In this document: piece after piece, positions 9,866 to 21,289 of the stretch | How the letters are laid out: every line of letters begins with the position of its first letter | How positions within the stretch are numbered: position 1 is the stretch's first letter | DNA from: Meconema thalassinum | Taxonomy: Eukaryota; Arthropoda; Insecta; Orthoptera; Tettigoniidae | DNA length: 64,000 bases | Assembly (NCBI GenBank): GCA_946902985.2 | Contig: OX336388.2 | Location: 291,068,526-291,132,525, forward strand | Reading direction: 5' to 3' | The notes under the pieces: generated by a model | The model's database searches: none | Told to the model about the DNA's origin: nothing | The model's input: the letters and a program-made list of their open reading frames with translations, nothing else | Translations under genes and position numbers: made by a program

Positions 9866-9904
<39 letters not shown>
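9866..9904. repeat. (TAA)n microsatellite
   Basis: About 13 uninterrupted AAT/TAA units. Poly-Asn and poly-Ile frames across it are artefacts. Confidence 0.95.
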
Positions 9905-9905
<1 letters not shown>

Positions 9906-10717
9906 TCGTATGGCCTTGGATGCCGGGTGCAAGCTTTGTTATTTGAAACCCAGAGGGTAGCTTGAATGTCGAATTTGGTTGTCACTTGAAGCACTATGAA
10001 AGTCAAGGAGGTTAGATATCTAAGCTCCTTGAACAATATAGCGCTTTCTAGTAGAGAAATGAGGAACTTTGTGTTGGCGGAAACTCCCGAGATTAATTTT
10101 GCCATTATGAATACGGCCTACTGAATTCAAATGGGTTCTTTGACATGCCAACAACATATGACATGCGTGTCGTATTTTTGCCGCCTTTCAAAAATCACTT
10201 ACCACGGCCAGGAGTGAACCTGCAAGCTTGGGGTTAGTAGACCGACACGTCAACCACTCACCCAACGTGACAAGCTACCAGACCACTGCCAAACCCCGAG
10301 TGCAGATCCCAACAAAACTAAAGCTCCTACAACAGAGGGACTTAGAAGGTGTGGTTTGTACCGAATTCTTCCAAATCATCTCAATAGTACAGGAAAAATC
10401 TTGTATTTCTTGAAAAGTCAACGGAAATAATTTATAATAATTTATTTATAAAGTGCTTTTAAACAAATAAACAAGATGATAGCCCCTGGCAGAACTGTGT
10501 CACGTACAGCCCGCATAGCGCTAGGGCCGGGCGGGTAGTCTGTACACATGTGGTGCGCACTATCCACATAACAGTAAAGCCAGGTGGGTGGTTTATACAC
10601 ATGCGCACGGGTCCGCCACTTTATTTAAGTATTGTAGCCACCAGAGGAATTGTCGGACCAGCGATGTGTGGCCAAGTAGCGACGAGGCAAGGAATGATCG
10701 GGGAGTGGGAACAGTAC
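9905..10717. other. No gene recognised
   Basis: No supported ORF, RNA or repeat boundary. Near 10500-10620 two similar GC-rich blocks occur (GGGCGGGTAGTCTGTACACATG and GGTGGGTGGTTTATACACATG type), suggesting an old short duplication. Confidence 0.3.
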
Positions 10718-13700
10718 GAGTTGGTTGTTGTTGTTGAGGGGTTTGGTCATCAGGCCCGAGTACTTAGGTGTGTGTTGAACTTGTCTGTTAACCCGTTAGC
10801 CCCCCAGGGGCTCACATCTAGTGGGACGTGGGTTGGCGACCACGGGATCCCAGCTGAGTCCGGCATTGCTTCCACTTACTTGTGCCGGCTCCTTTCCGTC
10901 TTCTTTCCTGTCGACCTCTCTTGGTCAACTCTTGTTCCCTTCCGACCCTGACGGTATTAGGGTATCCGAGGCCTAGGGACTCTCTTCCTTTCCCTCCTTA
11001 ATTGGCCCTTGTCTCATCTTTCCTGATACCCTCCTTCTTCGCGGGATCAGCATTCTTTTTCTTTTCATTACTGTTCCTTTTCTCTTTAAGATTCCCGCAC
11101 TGTTTTTCTGAATTGGCCCCCCGTGTCTCTAAATTTTATGTTGTGAGTATTTTGAATCTCAACCACATTATTGTAAGTATTTTGAATTTCAGTTGTATTT
11201 TGTAAGTATTTTGAATTTCAATTGTATTTTGTAAGTATTTTGAATTTCAATTGCATTTTGTAAGTATTTTGAACCTAAGCTACATTTTGTAAGTATTTTG
11301 AACCTAAGCTACATTTTGTAAGTATTTTGAACCTAAGCTACATTTTGTAAGTATTTTGAACCTAAGCTACATTTTGTAAATATTTTGAACCTAAGCTACA
11401 TTTTGTAAGTATTTTGAACCTAAGCTACATTTTGTAAGTATTTTGAACCTAAGCTACATTTTGTAAATATTTTGAACCTAAGCTACATTTTGTAAGTATT
11501 TTGAACCTAAGCTACATTTTGTAAGTATTTTGAACCTAAGCTACATTTTGTAAGTATTTTGAACCTAAGCTACATTTTGTAAGTATTTTGAACCTAAGCT
11601 ACATTTTGTAAATATTTTGAACCTAAGCTACATTTTGTAAGTATTTTGAACCTAAGCTACATTTTGTAAGTATTTTGAACCTAAGCTACATTTTGTAAAT
11701 ATTTTGAACCTAAGCTACATTTTGTAAGTATTTTGAACCTAAGCTACATTTTGTAAGTATTTTGAACCTAAGCTACATTTTGTAAGTATTTTGAACCTAA
11801 GCTACATTTTGTAAGTATTTTGAACCTAAGCTACATTTTGTAAGTATTTTTGAACCTAAGCTACATTTTGTAAATATTTTGAACCTAAGCTACATTTTGT
11901 AAGTATTTTGAACCTAAGCTACATTTTGTAAGTATTTTGAACCTAAGCTACATTTTGTAAGTATTTTGAACCAAAGCTACATTTTGTAAGTATTTTGAAC
12001 CTAAGCTACATTTTGTAAGTATTTTGACCCTAAGCTACATTTTGTAAGTATTTTGAACCTAAGCTACATTTTGTAAGTATTTTGAACCTAAGCTACATTT
12101 TGTAAGTATTTTGAACCTAAGCTACATTTTGTAAGTATTTTGAACCTAAGCTACATTTTGTAAGTATTTTGACCCTAAGCTACATTTTGTAAGTATTTTG
12201 AACCTAAGCTACATTTTGTAAGTATTTTGAACCTAAGCTACATTTTGTAAATATTTTGAACCTAAGCTACATTTTGTAAGTATTTTGAACCTAAGCTACA
12301 TTTTGTAAGTATTTTGAACCTAAGCTACATTTTGTAAATATTTTGAACCTAAGCTACATTTTGTAAGTATTTTGAACCTAAGCTACATTTTGTAAGTATT
12401 TTGAACCTAAGCTACATTTTGTAAATATTTTGAACCTAAGCTACATTTTGTAAGTATTTTGAACCTAAGCTACATTTTGTAAGTATTTTGAACCTAAGCT
12501 ACATTTTGTAAGTATTTTGAACCAAAGCTACATTTTGTAAGTATTTTGAACCTAAGCTACATTTTGTAAGTATTTTGACCCTAAGCTACATTTTGTAAGT
12601 ATTTTGAACCTAAGCTACATTTTGTAAGTATTTTGAACCTAAGCTACATTTTGTAAGTATTTTGAACCTAAGCTACATTTTGTAAGTATTTTGAACCTAA
12701 GCTACATTTTGTAAGTATTTTGACCCTAAGCTACATTTTGTAAGTATTTTGAACCTAAGCTACATTTTGTAAGTATTTTGAACCTAAGCTACATTTTGTA
12801 AATATTTTGAACCTAAGCTACATTTTGTAAGTATTTTGAACCTAAGCTACATTTTGTAAGTATTTTGAACCTAAGCTACATTTTGTAAATATTTTGAACC
12901 TAAGCTACATTTTGTAAGTATTTTGAACCTAAGCTACATTTTGTAAGTATTTTGAACCTAAGCTACATTTTGTAAATATTTTGAACCTAAGCTAAATTTT
13001 GTAAGTATTTTGAACCTAAGCTACATTTTGTAAGTATTTTGAACCTAAGCTACATTTTGTAAGTATTTTGAACCTAAGCTACATTTTGTAAGTATTTTGA
13101 ACCTAAGCTACATTTTGTAAGTATTTTTGAACCTAAGCTACATTTTGTAAATATTTTGAACCTAAGCTACATTTTGTAAGTATTTTGAACCTAAGCTACA
13201 TTTTGTAAGTATTTTGAACCTAAGCTACATTTTGTAAGTATTTTGAACCAAAGCTACATTTTGTAAGTATTTTGAACCTAAGCTACATTTTGTAAGTATT
13301 TTGACCCTAAGCTACATTTTGTAAGTATTTTGAACCTAAGCTACATTTTGTAAGTATTTTGAACCTAAGCTACATTTTGTAAGTATTTTGAACCTAAGCT
13401 ACATTTTGTAAGTATTTTGAACCTAAGCTACATTTTGTAAGTATTTTGACCCTAAGCTACATTTTGTAAGCATTTTGAACCTAAGCTACATGTTGTAAGT
13501 ATTTTGAACCTAAGCTACATTTTGTAAGTATTTTGAACCTAAGCTACATTTTGTAAGTATTTTGAACCTAGCTATATTTTGTAAGTATTTTGAACCTAAG
13601 CTACATTTTGTAAGTATTTTGAACCTAAGCTACATTTTGTAAGTATTTTCAACCTAAGCTACATTTTGTAAGTATTTTGAACCAAAGCTACATTTTGTAA

Positions 13701-15752
13701 GTATTTTGAACCTAAGCTACATTTTGTAAGTATTTTGAACCTATGCTACGTTTTGTAAGTATTTTGAACCTAAGCTACATGTTGTAAGTATTTTGAACCT
13801 AAGCACATTTTGTAAGTATTTTGAACCTAAGCTACATTTTGTAAGTATTTTGAACCTAAGCTACATTTTGTAAGTATTTTGAACCTAAGCTACATTTTGT
13901 AAGTATTTTGAACCTAAGCTACATTTTGTAAGTATTTTGAATTTCAATTGCATTTTGTAAGTATTTTGAACCTAAGCTACATGTTGTAAGTATTTTGAAC
14001 CTAAGCTACATTTTTTAAGTATTTTGAACCTAAGCTACATTTTGTAAGTATTTTGAACCTAAGCTACATTTTGTAAGTATTTTGAACCTAAGCTACATTT
14101 TGTAAGTATTTTGAACCTAAGCTACATTTTGTAAGTATTTTGGACCTAAGCTACATTTTGTAAGTATTTTGACCCTAAGCTACATTTTGTAAGTATTTTG
14201 AACCTAAGCTACATTTTGTAAGTATTTTGAACCTAAGCTACATTATGTAAGTATTTTGAACCTAAGCTACATTTTGTAAGTATTTTGAACCTAGCTACAT
14301 TTTGTAAGTATTTTGAACCTAAGCTACATTTTGTAAGTATTTTGAACCTAATCTACATTTTGTAAGTATTTTGAACCTATGCTACGTTTTGTAAGTATTT
14401 TGAACCTAAGCTACATTTTGTAAGTATTTTGAATTTCAATTGCATTTTGTAAGTATTTTGAACCAAAGCTACATGTTGTAAGTATTTTGAACCTAAGCTA
14501 CATTTTGTAAGTATTTTGAATTTCAATTGCATTTTGTAAGTATTTTGAACCTAAGCTACATTTTGTAAGTATTTTGAACCTAAGCTACATTTTGTAAATA
14601 TTTTGAACCTAAGCTACATTTTGTAAGTATTTTGAACCTAAGCTACATTTTGTAAGTATTTTGAACCTAGCTACATTTTGTAAGTATTTTGAACCTAAGC
14701 TACATTTTGTAAGTATTTTGAACCTAGCTACATTTTGTAAGTATTTTGAACCTAAGCTACATTTTGTAAGTATTTTGAACCTAATCTACATTTTGTAAGT
14801 ATTTTGAACCTATGCTACGTTTTGTAAGTATTTTGAACCTAAGCTACATTTTGTAAGTATTTTGAATTTCAATTGCATTTTGTAAGTATTTTGAACCAAA
14901 GCTACATGTTGTAAGTATTTTGAACCTAAGCTACATTTTGTAAGTATTTTGAATTTCAATTGCATTTTGTAAGTATTTTGAACCTAAGCTACATGTTGTA
15001 AGTATTTTGAACCTAAGCTACATTTTGTAAGTATTTTGAACCTAAGCTACATTTTGTAAGTATTTTGAACCTAAGCTACATTTCGTATGTATTTTGAACC
15101 TAAGCTACATTTTGTAAGTATTTTGAACCTAAGCTACATTTTGTAAGTATTTTGAACCTAAGCTACATTTTGTAAGTATTTTGAACCTAAGCTACATTTC
15201 GTATGTATTTTGAACCTAAGCTACATTTTTTAAGTATTTTGAACCTAAGCTACATGTTGTAAGTATTTTGAACCTAAGCTACATTTTGTAAGTATTTTGA
15301 ACCTAAGCTACATTTTGTAAGTATTTTGAACCTAAGCTACATTTTGTAAGTATTTTGACTACATTTTTTAAGTATTTTGAACCTAAGCTACATTTTTTAA
15401 GTATTTTGAACCTAAGCTACTTTTTGTAAGTATTTTGAACCTATGCTACATTTTGTAAGTATTTTGAACCTTAACTATATTTTGTAAGTATTTTGAACCT
15501 AAGCTACATTTTGTAAGTATTTTGAACCTAAGCTACATTTTGTGCGTATTGTTTCAAACTAAATTACCTTTTGTGAGTACTTTGACTCTACGTTTTGTGG
15601 GTCATTTCAATCTGAGTTCCTTTTCGTATGTATTTACGGTCCAGTTTAATTATCATTATGGATTCCGTGTCATTGTCATTTTCGCTATCACCCAGACCAT
15701 TAGGGGCCGATAACCTAGATGTTAGGTCCCTTAAACAACATTTATCATCGTC
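10718..15752 (+). repeat. Dispersed repeat family C, copy 1, carrying a tandem array
   Basis: The left arm (10718-11140) matches the inverted copy at 39045-39715: CAGGGGCTCACA, GAGTCCGGCATTGCTTCCAC, TTTCCTGTCGACCTC, GGTATTAGGGTATC. The right arm (15690-15752) has ATTAGGGGCCGATAACC and ATGTTAGG(T/C)CC...AAACAACA, which also ends the other copy. Copy 2 has no tandem array, so about 4.4 kb of the length here is array expansion. No protein frame is visible. The class is unknown. Confidence 0.7.
11143..15600 (+). repeat. 29-bp tandem array, about 150 units, with higher-order structure
   Basis: The unit is GTAAGTATTTTGAACC followed by TAAGCTACATTTT (29 bp). The core (about 11250-15545) is highly uniform and both edges decay into variants such as TTTCAATTGCATTTT. 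Marker variants repeat at fixed spacing: ACCAAAGC at 11971, 12522 and 13248 (19 units, then 25 units plus one base), each followed two units later by GACCCTAAG and again five units after that. A rare 30-bp unit with five T recurs at 11844 and 13121. This shows block duplications inside the array. All frames contain stops, so it is non-coding. Confidence 0.95.
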
Positions 15753-16103
15753 ATCATAGCTCCGGTTGTAATATATGTAACTGTATTAGGGATAGGTGCC
15801 CCGGGACTAGGAACAAGGTACTTGCCTGGAGAGAGTGTGGAGAAACCTGGGGATAAACAAGGCACACTCAGGATATGCTCCCCCAGAACTCGCACGGAGC
15901 AGACAGAAGCGCTCTCTCACTTGTTTCACCCAAGTTAGATTACTTTATCACTCTTCTCTTTACTCTTGTCACGTTACCAGTTTATTTCCTTGTAACAGTG
16001 TTGAGTGTTAGCCTTTCCAGCAGGTACCACCGCCAGATTACCGTCAGACTGCCAACAGACAGCAACTATGTATGTTTAATAGCAAGAGTAATTAAATATC
16101 CTA
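15753..16103. other. No gene recognised
   Basis: Single-copy looking sequence between family C and the Helitron-like element; a 79-aa chance frame lies here but has no recognisable family features. Confidence 0.3.
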
Positions 16104-17049
16104 TCCCTACTTAGTATAAAACAAGTCCCCGATTCTTGGATGCAACGGGTAAACTCGAGAACCACTAGATGGATTTTGATGCGGTTTTCACCATTCTGTA
16201 AAGGATATCACGAGGCTAATTTATGTAGAAAATAATTTATTTATGATCAAAGAAAGCCAAGCAGTAACGATTTCAGTGGAAAGGTCGAAAGAAAACTTGG
16301 CGTCCGAGCGTTTTGTGAGCTTACGCTAGGCAAACCGTTAAAAATATCTAAATACTATGAGTATACGAATTGTTCAGCATGAAAAGTTCTACAAAAAAGT
16401 CCGCGAGAGCGTATGTCTATCTTCAATACATCGCCCACTATAAGTGTTTTTACGTTTCAATTTCAACCGTGTCCATTCAACTACTGAGGCGACAGTTTAC
16501 GAGCTAGCTAAGGGTGAGTCTATCATCCCTGTTAAAGCCTAGTTAGCAAGCGAACCTATTGCCCCGGATACAGCCAACAGCAAACCGTCGAGTCGTGTTG
16601 AGTTAAGACTTCTGAGAAGGGTGCTTGTGTTTTGAGTTTGCCTGGAAGTGCAACTCGGGGTTTCTTCATTTCGCCTGTGAAACACAGTCAAGTTAATATT
16701 GGACGGAAGGGGGATTTGAGTTTGATTTTCACCTCGCCATTCCCTGGAAGTGCTACTTTCATTTCGCCTATGAACTTTTCGTTCCGCAAAATTCACAGTC
16801 AATTTAAGATTGGACAGAAGCGGGATTTGTGTTTCATGCACCTCGCCATTCATAAATTACGTCTTACTAGAATTTGTAGCACATGCTTCTCCATGATAAT
16901 ATAATTAATAGTCCAGTCAGTGATTTTAACCCATCATGCCGACACGTAAAATTGATATTGGTCGTTGTTCATTGACATTGAAGAAAGAAAGCGCTTATCA
17001 CGTAATGCATTCATAACTGTCCCCGGGCGAAGCCAGGTCGGGTTGCTAG
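16104..17049 (+). mobile_element. Helitron-like non-autonomous element
   Basis: It starts TCCCTACTTAGTATAAAA after an A and ends GGGTTGCTAG before a T, which fits the 5'-TC...CTRR-3' ends and A/T insertion site of Helitrons. Just before the end CCCGGGCGAAGCC..GTCGGG can form the GC-rich terminal hairpin. There are no terminal inverted repeats or target duplication. The inside has an imperfect duplication (CTGGAAGTGC, TTTCGCCT, ATTGGACGGAAG / ATTGGACAGAAG at about 16637-16712 and 16743-16820). No Rep/helicase gene. Confidence 0.65.
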
Positions 17050-17076
17050 TATATACATATATATAATACGCTAAGG

Positions 17077-17345
17077 ATCTTCAGCTACATCATGGGGTTA
17101 ATGGTCACATCTAAATGGATAGATGAGGTGAAGAGGGATGCAGCGGAAGTTGGAATTACTCCACCGATGGCCTACGATAGAAGAGAGTCGAGTTGACGGA
17201 GTAAAATCATTTCAGGAGAAACCACCAAGCAGGAGGCCCAAACGGATCATTTCCGAGGAGGAGAGAAAACATAGAAGTGACAGGATGATGAAGTTCTAGG
17301 AAGAGAAGAGAAAGAAAGCCAATAAGTCTTGAGTTCCATAGTTGG
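17077..17345 (+). pseudogene. LINE X C-terminal fragment
   Basis: One frame reads TLRIFSYIMGLM then KWIDEVKRDAAEVGITP and AYDRRE; the adjacent frame continues FQEKPPSRRP, ISEEERK and RSDRMMKF. This matches the C-terminal tail of the LINE family whose RT lies at 41747-43231. A stop and a frameshift are present. The Helitron-like element abuts it on the left. Confidence 0.65.
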
Positions 17346-17790
17346 TCAAATTCGATAGTAAAAAAAGAAAAACGCCAAGTACATCCGACAAAATTAATTA
17401 ATTGATTCCAAGCTTAGAAGACTCAGTAACCGCAGTTTAACGCTTCTTAATGCAGAATATTGAATATATTGTGTTTGTATTTATTAAATTTTAATTTTAA
17501 TTATTTTAGCCTAATATTGATTATTATTTGTTTTAATTTTTGTTTACTTAAACATTTTAATGTTGATATTTACTTTAGAATATTAATTTTTAGATTTTTT
17601 GATCATATTACATTTAAGATTATATAATTAATTATTAATTTTAACTTTTATACGCTTATTTTTTATTTCTTTACAAGCATATTTATTTTAATTTTAATTT
17701 TTACTGTCATATTTTTTACTTTTTAATTTTAATTGTTTTTATTTAAACATAGATTTTAAATCCCCTTATGTCAAGGGGGTAAAGAGATAA
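17346..17790. other. AT-rich spacer
   Basis: Very AT-rich from about 17400 to 17760 with TTTTAATTTTAATT-like runs; no gene or clear repeat boundary. Confidence 0.5.
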
Positions 17791-17796
17791 TATTAC

Positions 17797-17985
17797 GGGG
17801 GCGTGGTGGCTCAGCGGTCTAGCTGTATGCCTCTCACCAAGGCGGTCCGGGTTCGATTCCCGGTCAATGCATGTGAGATTTTCGAAGTGAAATGCCATGT
17901 CCTGTGGTTCGGATTCCACGTAAAAAGGAGGTCCCGTGGCTCATGATCTCAAGATTAACGGTCACGTTAAACTACAAGCTTCCTT
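17797..17985 (+). mobile_element. tRNA-headed SINE or tRNA-like sequence
   Basis: GTGGTGGCTCAGCGGTCTAG (A-box-like) and CCGGGTTCGATTCCCGG (B-box in a T-arm stem) lie about 35 bases apart as in a tRNA gene, but the acceptor arms do not pair well. A non-tRNA body follows, so a SINE head is more likely than a tRNA gene. Confidence 0.5.
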
Positions 17986-17990
17986 AGCTT

Positions 17991-18060
17991 TAGATAATAT
18001 TAGGTTTTCATAAATATTAGCACGAAAATAAGAACAAGCTTTTCAACTGGCGAAGGGTAC
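17991..18060 (+). pseudogene. LINE X fragment left of the large LTR element
   Basis: Weak by itself. After removing 18061-27334 and one GTAC duplication, this stretch joins in frame to 27339-27405, which has the LINE X segment IRHYNT.TKPESLYASEC. It is therefore probably the left part of the same LINE copy. Confidence 0.4.
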
Positions 18061-20993
18061 TGTACCCTTTTATAACTCACCAAGACCTGTTGAATCCCTC
18101 GAGGAACACTGGATCGTAGGATCTGAAACTGCCCGGCTGAAAACACCCCCCAGATCCCACCAACAGGAGAAGGAAGTACAAGGAGCATATCAACAAACCT
18201 AAATTGTGCAAAGACAACCCAAAATGCAAACAAGGAAAACTAGCTCAGGTCAAAACGTGACACGAGACGCAAACGAGATACAACTAATCTCAGAGAGTAC
18301 TGAGAAAATTTAAGAAAAGAAAAGGAAACACATTGATCTTCCCGGCACAATTTATGTAGTTATTATGAATTATGACTCTCGGATTGAACTGCTGTAAAAT
18401 AAAATATTTACTCAGTAAAAATGTTACTGAAAGAATCCCTCACCTGAATATAATACAATAATGTACACATATATACATATATAATGTTTCTTAATGAAAC
18501 AAGGTCCACTGCCAACATTCACCATCACTACACCATCTTATTTGGTTAAATTGTACAAAAAAGAATCGCCACTGAGGACGCAGTTGAGCCAAGAGAAGGA
18601 GCTCAGTTAAGTATAAATATGTCCGCACCGTGTCAAACGAAAATGCAAAATTTGAAAAAGATACCGAGAAATGGCTGTACTTAAAGAGATCTCTCGAAAA
18701 TCGCCAAAGGTCTAATTAAATTTCATAGATATGAAATTTGAAGTAGACCTAAAGTTAAATCACAGTAAATATCCTAGAGATACTATCTCCAATTGATTTG
18801 AAAACAAAATGTCACAGACGTCACTCGATGACGTATTCTAACAAGACGAGAATTAAGTACAACAAGAACCACCATTAAACTCCAACCAATCCTTTTTAAA
18901 GGATAAAACAACATGACGAAACATTTCACAAACTTTAGTTGCACATCAACCACCACTTGTCAGTCACACAGTATTTCTATCGACTTCATTTTATAAGTTT
19001 CACAACCATAATCACTCACAGTGATCCCAAAAACCTTCTCCAGCTTAACAATATATCATGTGGTTCCAATAGTCCACGAGCTCAATTTCACAATCAATTT
19101 TACTTCAAGAGTTTAGTGCTTTTCAGTCGGTCAACACGAATGTACCCAAAAGAGATGGGTTATGCCCTAATCCTGAAATAAATTACATGAGATTAATATT
19201 TATTAATCTCATGTAATTTATTTCAGGATTAGGGCATAACCCATCTCTTTTGGGTACATTCGTGTTGACCGACTGAAAAGCACTAAACTCTTGTTTACTA
19301 AGGCAACACTGAAAATATGGCTTCAAACACCACAATGTTCACGGCAATTTTACTTCACTAATAACATTAATATTACAGTTGATTAACGAGAGAAATCTTT
19401 TATATCAGTATTTTTCAAGGATCAAATTCCTTAATGGCTTAGCAAAAATACAATTTCGAAAAACACCAAGATTTAAACATACATCCTTGAGTTCGGAATC
19501 AAATAATCTTTTAGAGTAAATGTCAATCAAAAACCCATCACGAAACCATGATGCTGAAGTATATTATAACGTCAAACGATTTAAATGTGAAGGAAAAATT
19601 TACTTGCAGGGAATTACAGTAACACGACAATAACGGTGCAAAAATTTGATAAAATAATCATAATACTAAAACACAAATCTTCTTCCTACTGTATATGGTG
19701 GTCTTCCCAACGATTGAAAATTTCAGAAAATTACGACGAACGGAAAAACTGACGCAGAAACAAGAAAGAAATACTAAATCGCAACAAGACATGGACAAAC
19801 TAGTTCGTCAAACGAACTCAAAAAAAATCTTGGGTCAAGAAAGACAATGATTTATCTGACTTAAAACCCCGTCATCAAATAAACTAATTACACAAACTAA
19901 TTGGCAACTGGATACAACAAATGAAAATGCTCGACTACTACCAAAGATTGTCAGATTTATACCTTAATTTCAGATGATGGAGGGGCGTCATTCGGAACAA
20001 AATATCCCGATACCGGCTTCCAGAAGAATCCTGGCCTTGAGTGTAGTGACTCAACATCCTGGCGTCGAACCCAGATTCAGGTCTCCCTATGACCACACCC
20101 CGGGTGGAACTATGCATCAGATCCGGTATATTCTAGAAGTTCCCACACGAATGTTGTAGACATCATTCTTCATTGACAATCTTGATATGATAGCATAGAA
20201 GTAACTTCAAATTGCTTCCGCGGTTTACGCTCGTCTCATCCATGACTCTGAGTGAGTTACAGTTCATGGCGAAGGTATTCATAAAATGCTCTAAAACATA
20301 TCTGTCTATATGTACTCCACAATTACTTCACTATGTCAGAACTCTACTCAATTATACTGTGCTCCTGTATAACATTTTAAGCGTTCATTGTCGTGAAGCG
20401 CGAACACAAAAGTCGTGTTCCTATCGTCGACCGCTTGGAATGCATGTTAGACTGTGGATAAAGATCAAGTAGCGTTTAATTTCCACAGTTCTCTTCAGTC
20501 CTTTTTTTCATGGCGAGATGCCTGAATAATATATCAGTAGATCCAAATCGAAACAAGAATAAAGTTTAAACAAACTTAAAGAAGGTTTGAACCATACAGA
20601 GACCCACTCGAGTGCGTATAACGAACTTCACGTACTGTGCTATAATGTGGTCATGCCAATCCACGCGAAGCAAATTCCGCCTGCAGCAACTTACGAATCA
20701 CACTCAGCGAGCATCGCACACACTGCGGTCCCGCTCTGGTAAGCAAGCCAGCAAGAACAAGAATGTCTCTCACAGACCTCGCCAGACAACTCACCCCTCC
20801 GCCAGCTACTGACGTCACTCGACCTCGAGTCTACCCACAGTCACATGATCCGAACAAGGCAAGAGAGGGCGATGGCCCCTGCGTTACGTCACATCAGATG
20901 TTCTAAACACAGCCCGCTCGGGTACACAAAATAACACCGTGCCATGTAGCGCTCTCTCAGATATCCATAATTGGAAATACAAAAACGGTCACA
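18061..20993 (-). repeat. 3' LTR (2933 bp) of large element
   Basis: It aligns along its length with 24698-27334. Length differs by a 250-bp insertion at 19108-19357 and by about 46 bp (near 18076-18122) missing from the other LTR. Other differences are scattered single bases (about 2% by eye). ORFs inside are short and recur in both copies without family features. Confidence 0.9.
19095..19357. repeat. Insertion with near-perfect 186-bp palindrome
   Basis: 19107-19292 is an inverted repeat with arms of about 93 bp that match throughout except at the centre (about 19199/19200). The other LTR lacks it. The inserted block (19108-19344) is bracketed by a 13-bp direct repeat CAATTTTACTTCA (19095-19107 and 19345-19357). 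The last 52 bp of the insert (from about 19293) are not part of the palindrome. I do not recognise the source. Confidence 0.85.
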
Positions 20994-21003
20994 TCCTCCT
21001 CCC
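20994..21003 (-). other. Polypurine tract of large LTR element
   Basis: GGGAGGAGGA on the minus strand, directly before the 3' LTR. Confidence 0.75.
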
Positions 21004-21221
21004 GACTTAGTAAATAAAAGCGAGAATAGCTTTTATTTAAATCATTCAAGATATTCTTAATACAATGGGACGTATTTTGTATCCGTTTACTTGATCTTCT
21101 TGAAAAATCGCTTCAGGTTCTTCTACCATATCTGTTTCTTCTGTAGGTACATTTTTCGTAGCCTCTTCAATTCTATGTACATAATTTAACATTGATGGAG
21201 TAAATATGTGAAGTAATCATT

Positions 21222-21272
21222 GGATAGGCCGATAACCTCGATGTTAGGCCCCTTAAAACAACAATTATTAAT
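21222..21272 (+). repeat. Family C end fragment
   Basis: GGCCGATAACCTCGATGTTAGG and CCCCTTAAAACAACAA match the right end of family C (15690-15740). It lies between gag and the polypurine tract of the large LTR element. Confidence 0.6.
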
Positions 21273-21289
21273 CATTGGATATAAGGTCA

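Noticed and set aside
9680..10105. ORFs with poly-Asn or poly-Ile runs
   Set aside because: They are created by reading through the (TAA)n microsatellite at 9866-9904.
11143..15600. Possible CRISPR-like array
   Set aside because: Units are contiguous 29-bp repeats with no spacers between them, in a eukaryotic transposon-rich setting.
17797..17870. Functional tRNA gene
   Set aside because: A and B boxes are present but the acceptor arms do not pair and a SINE-like body follows.
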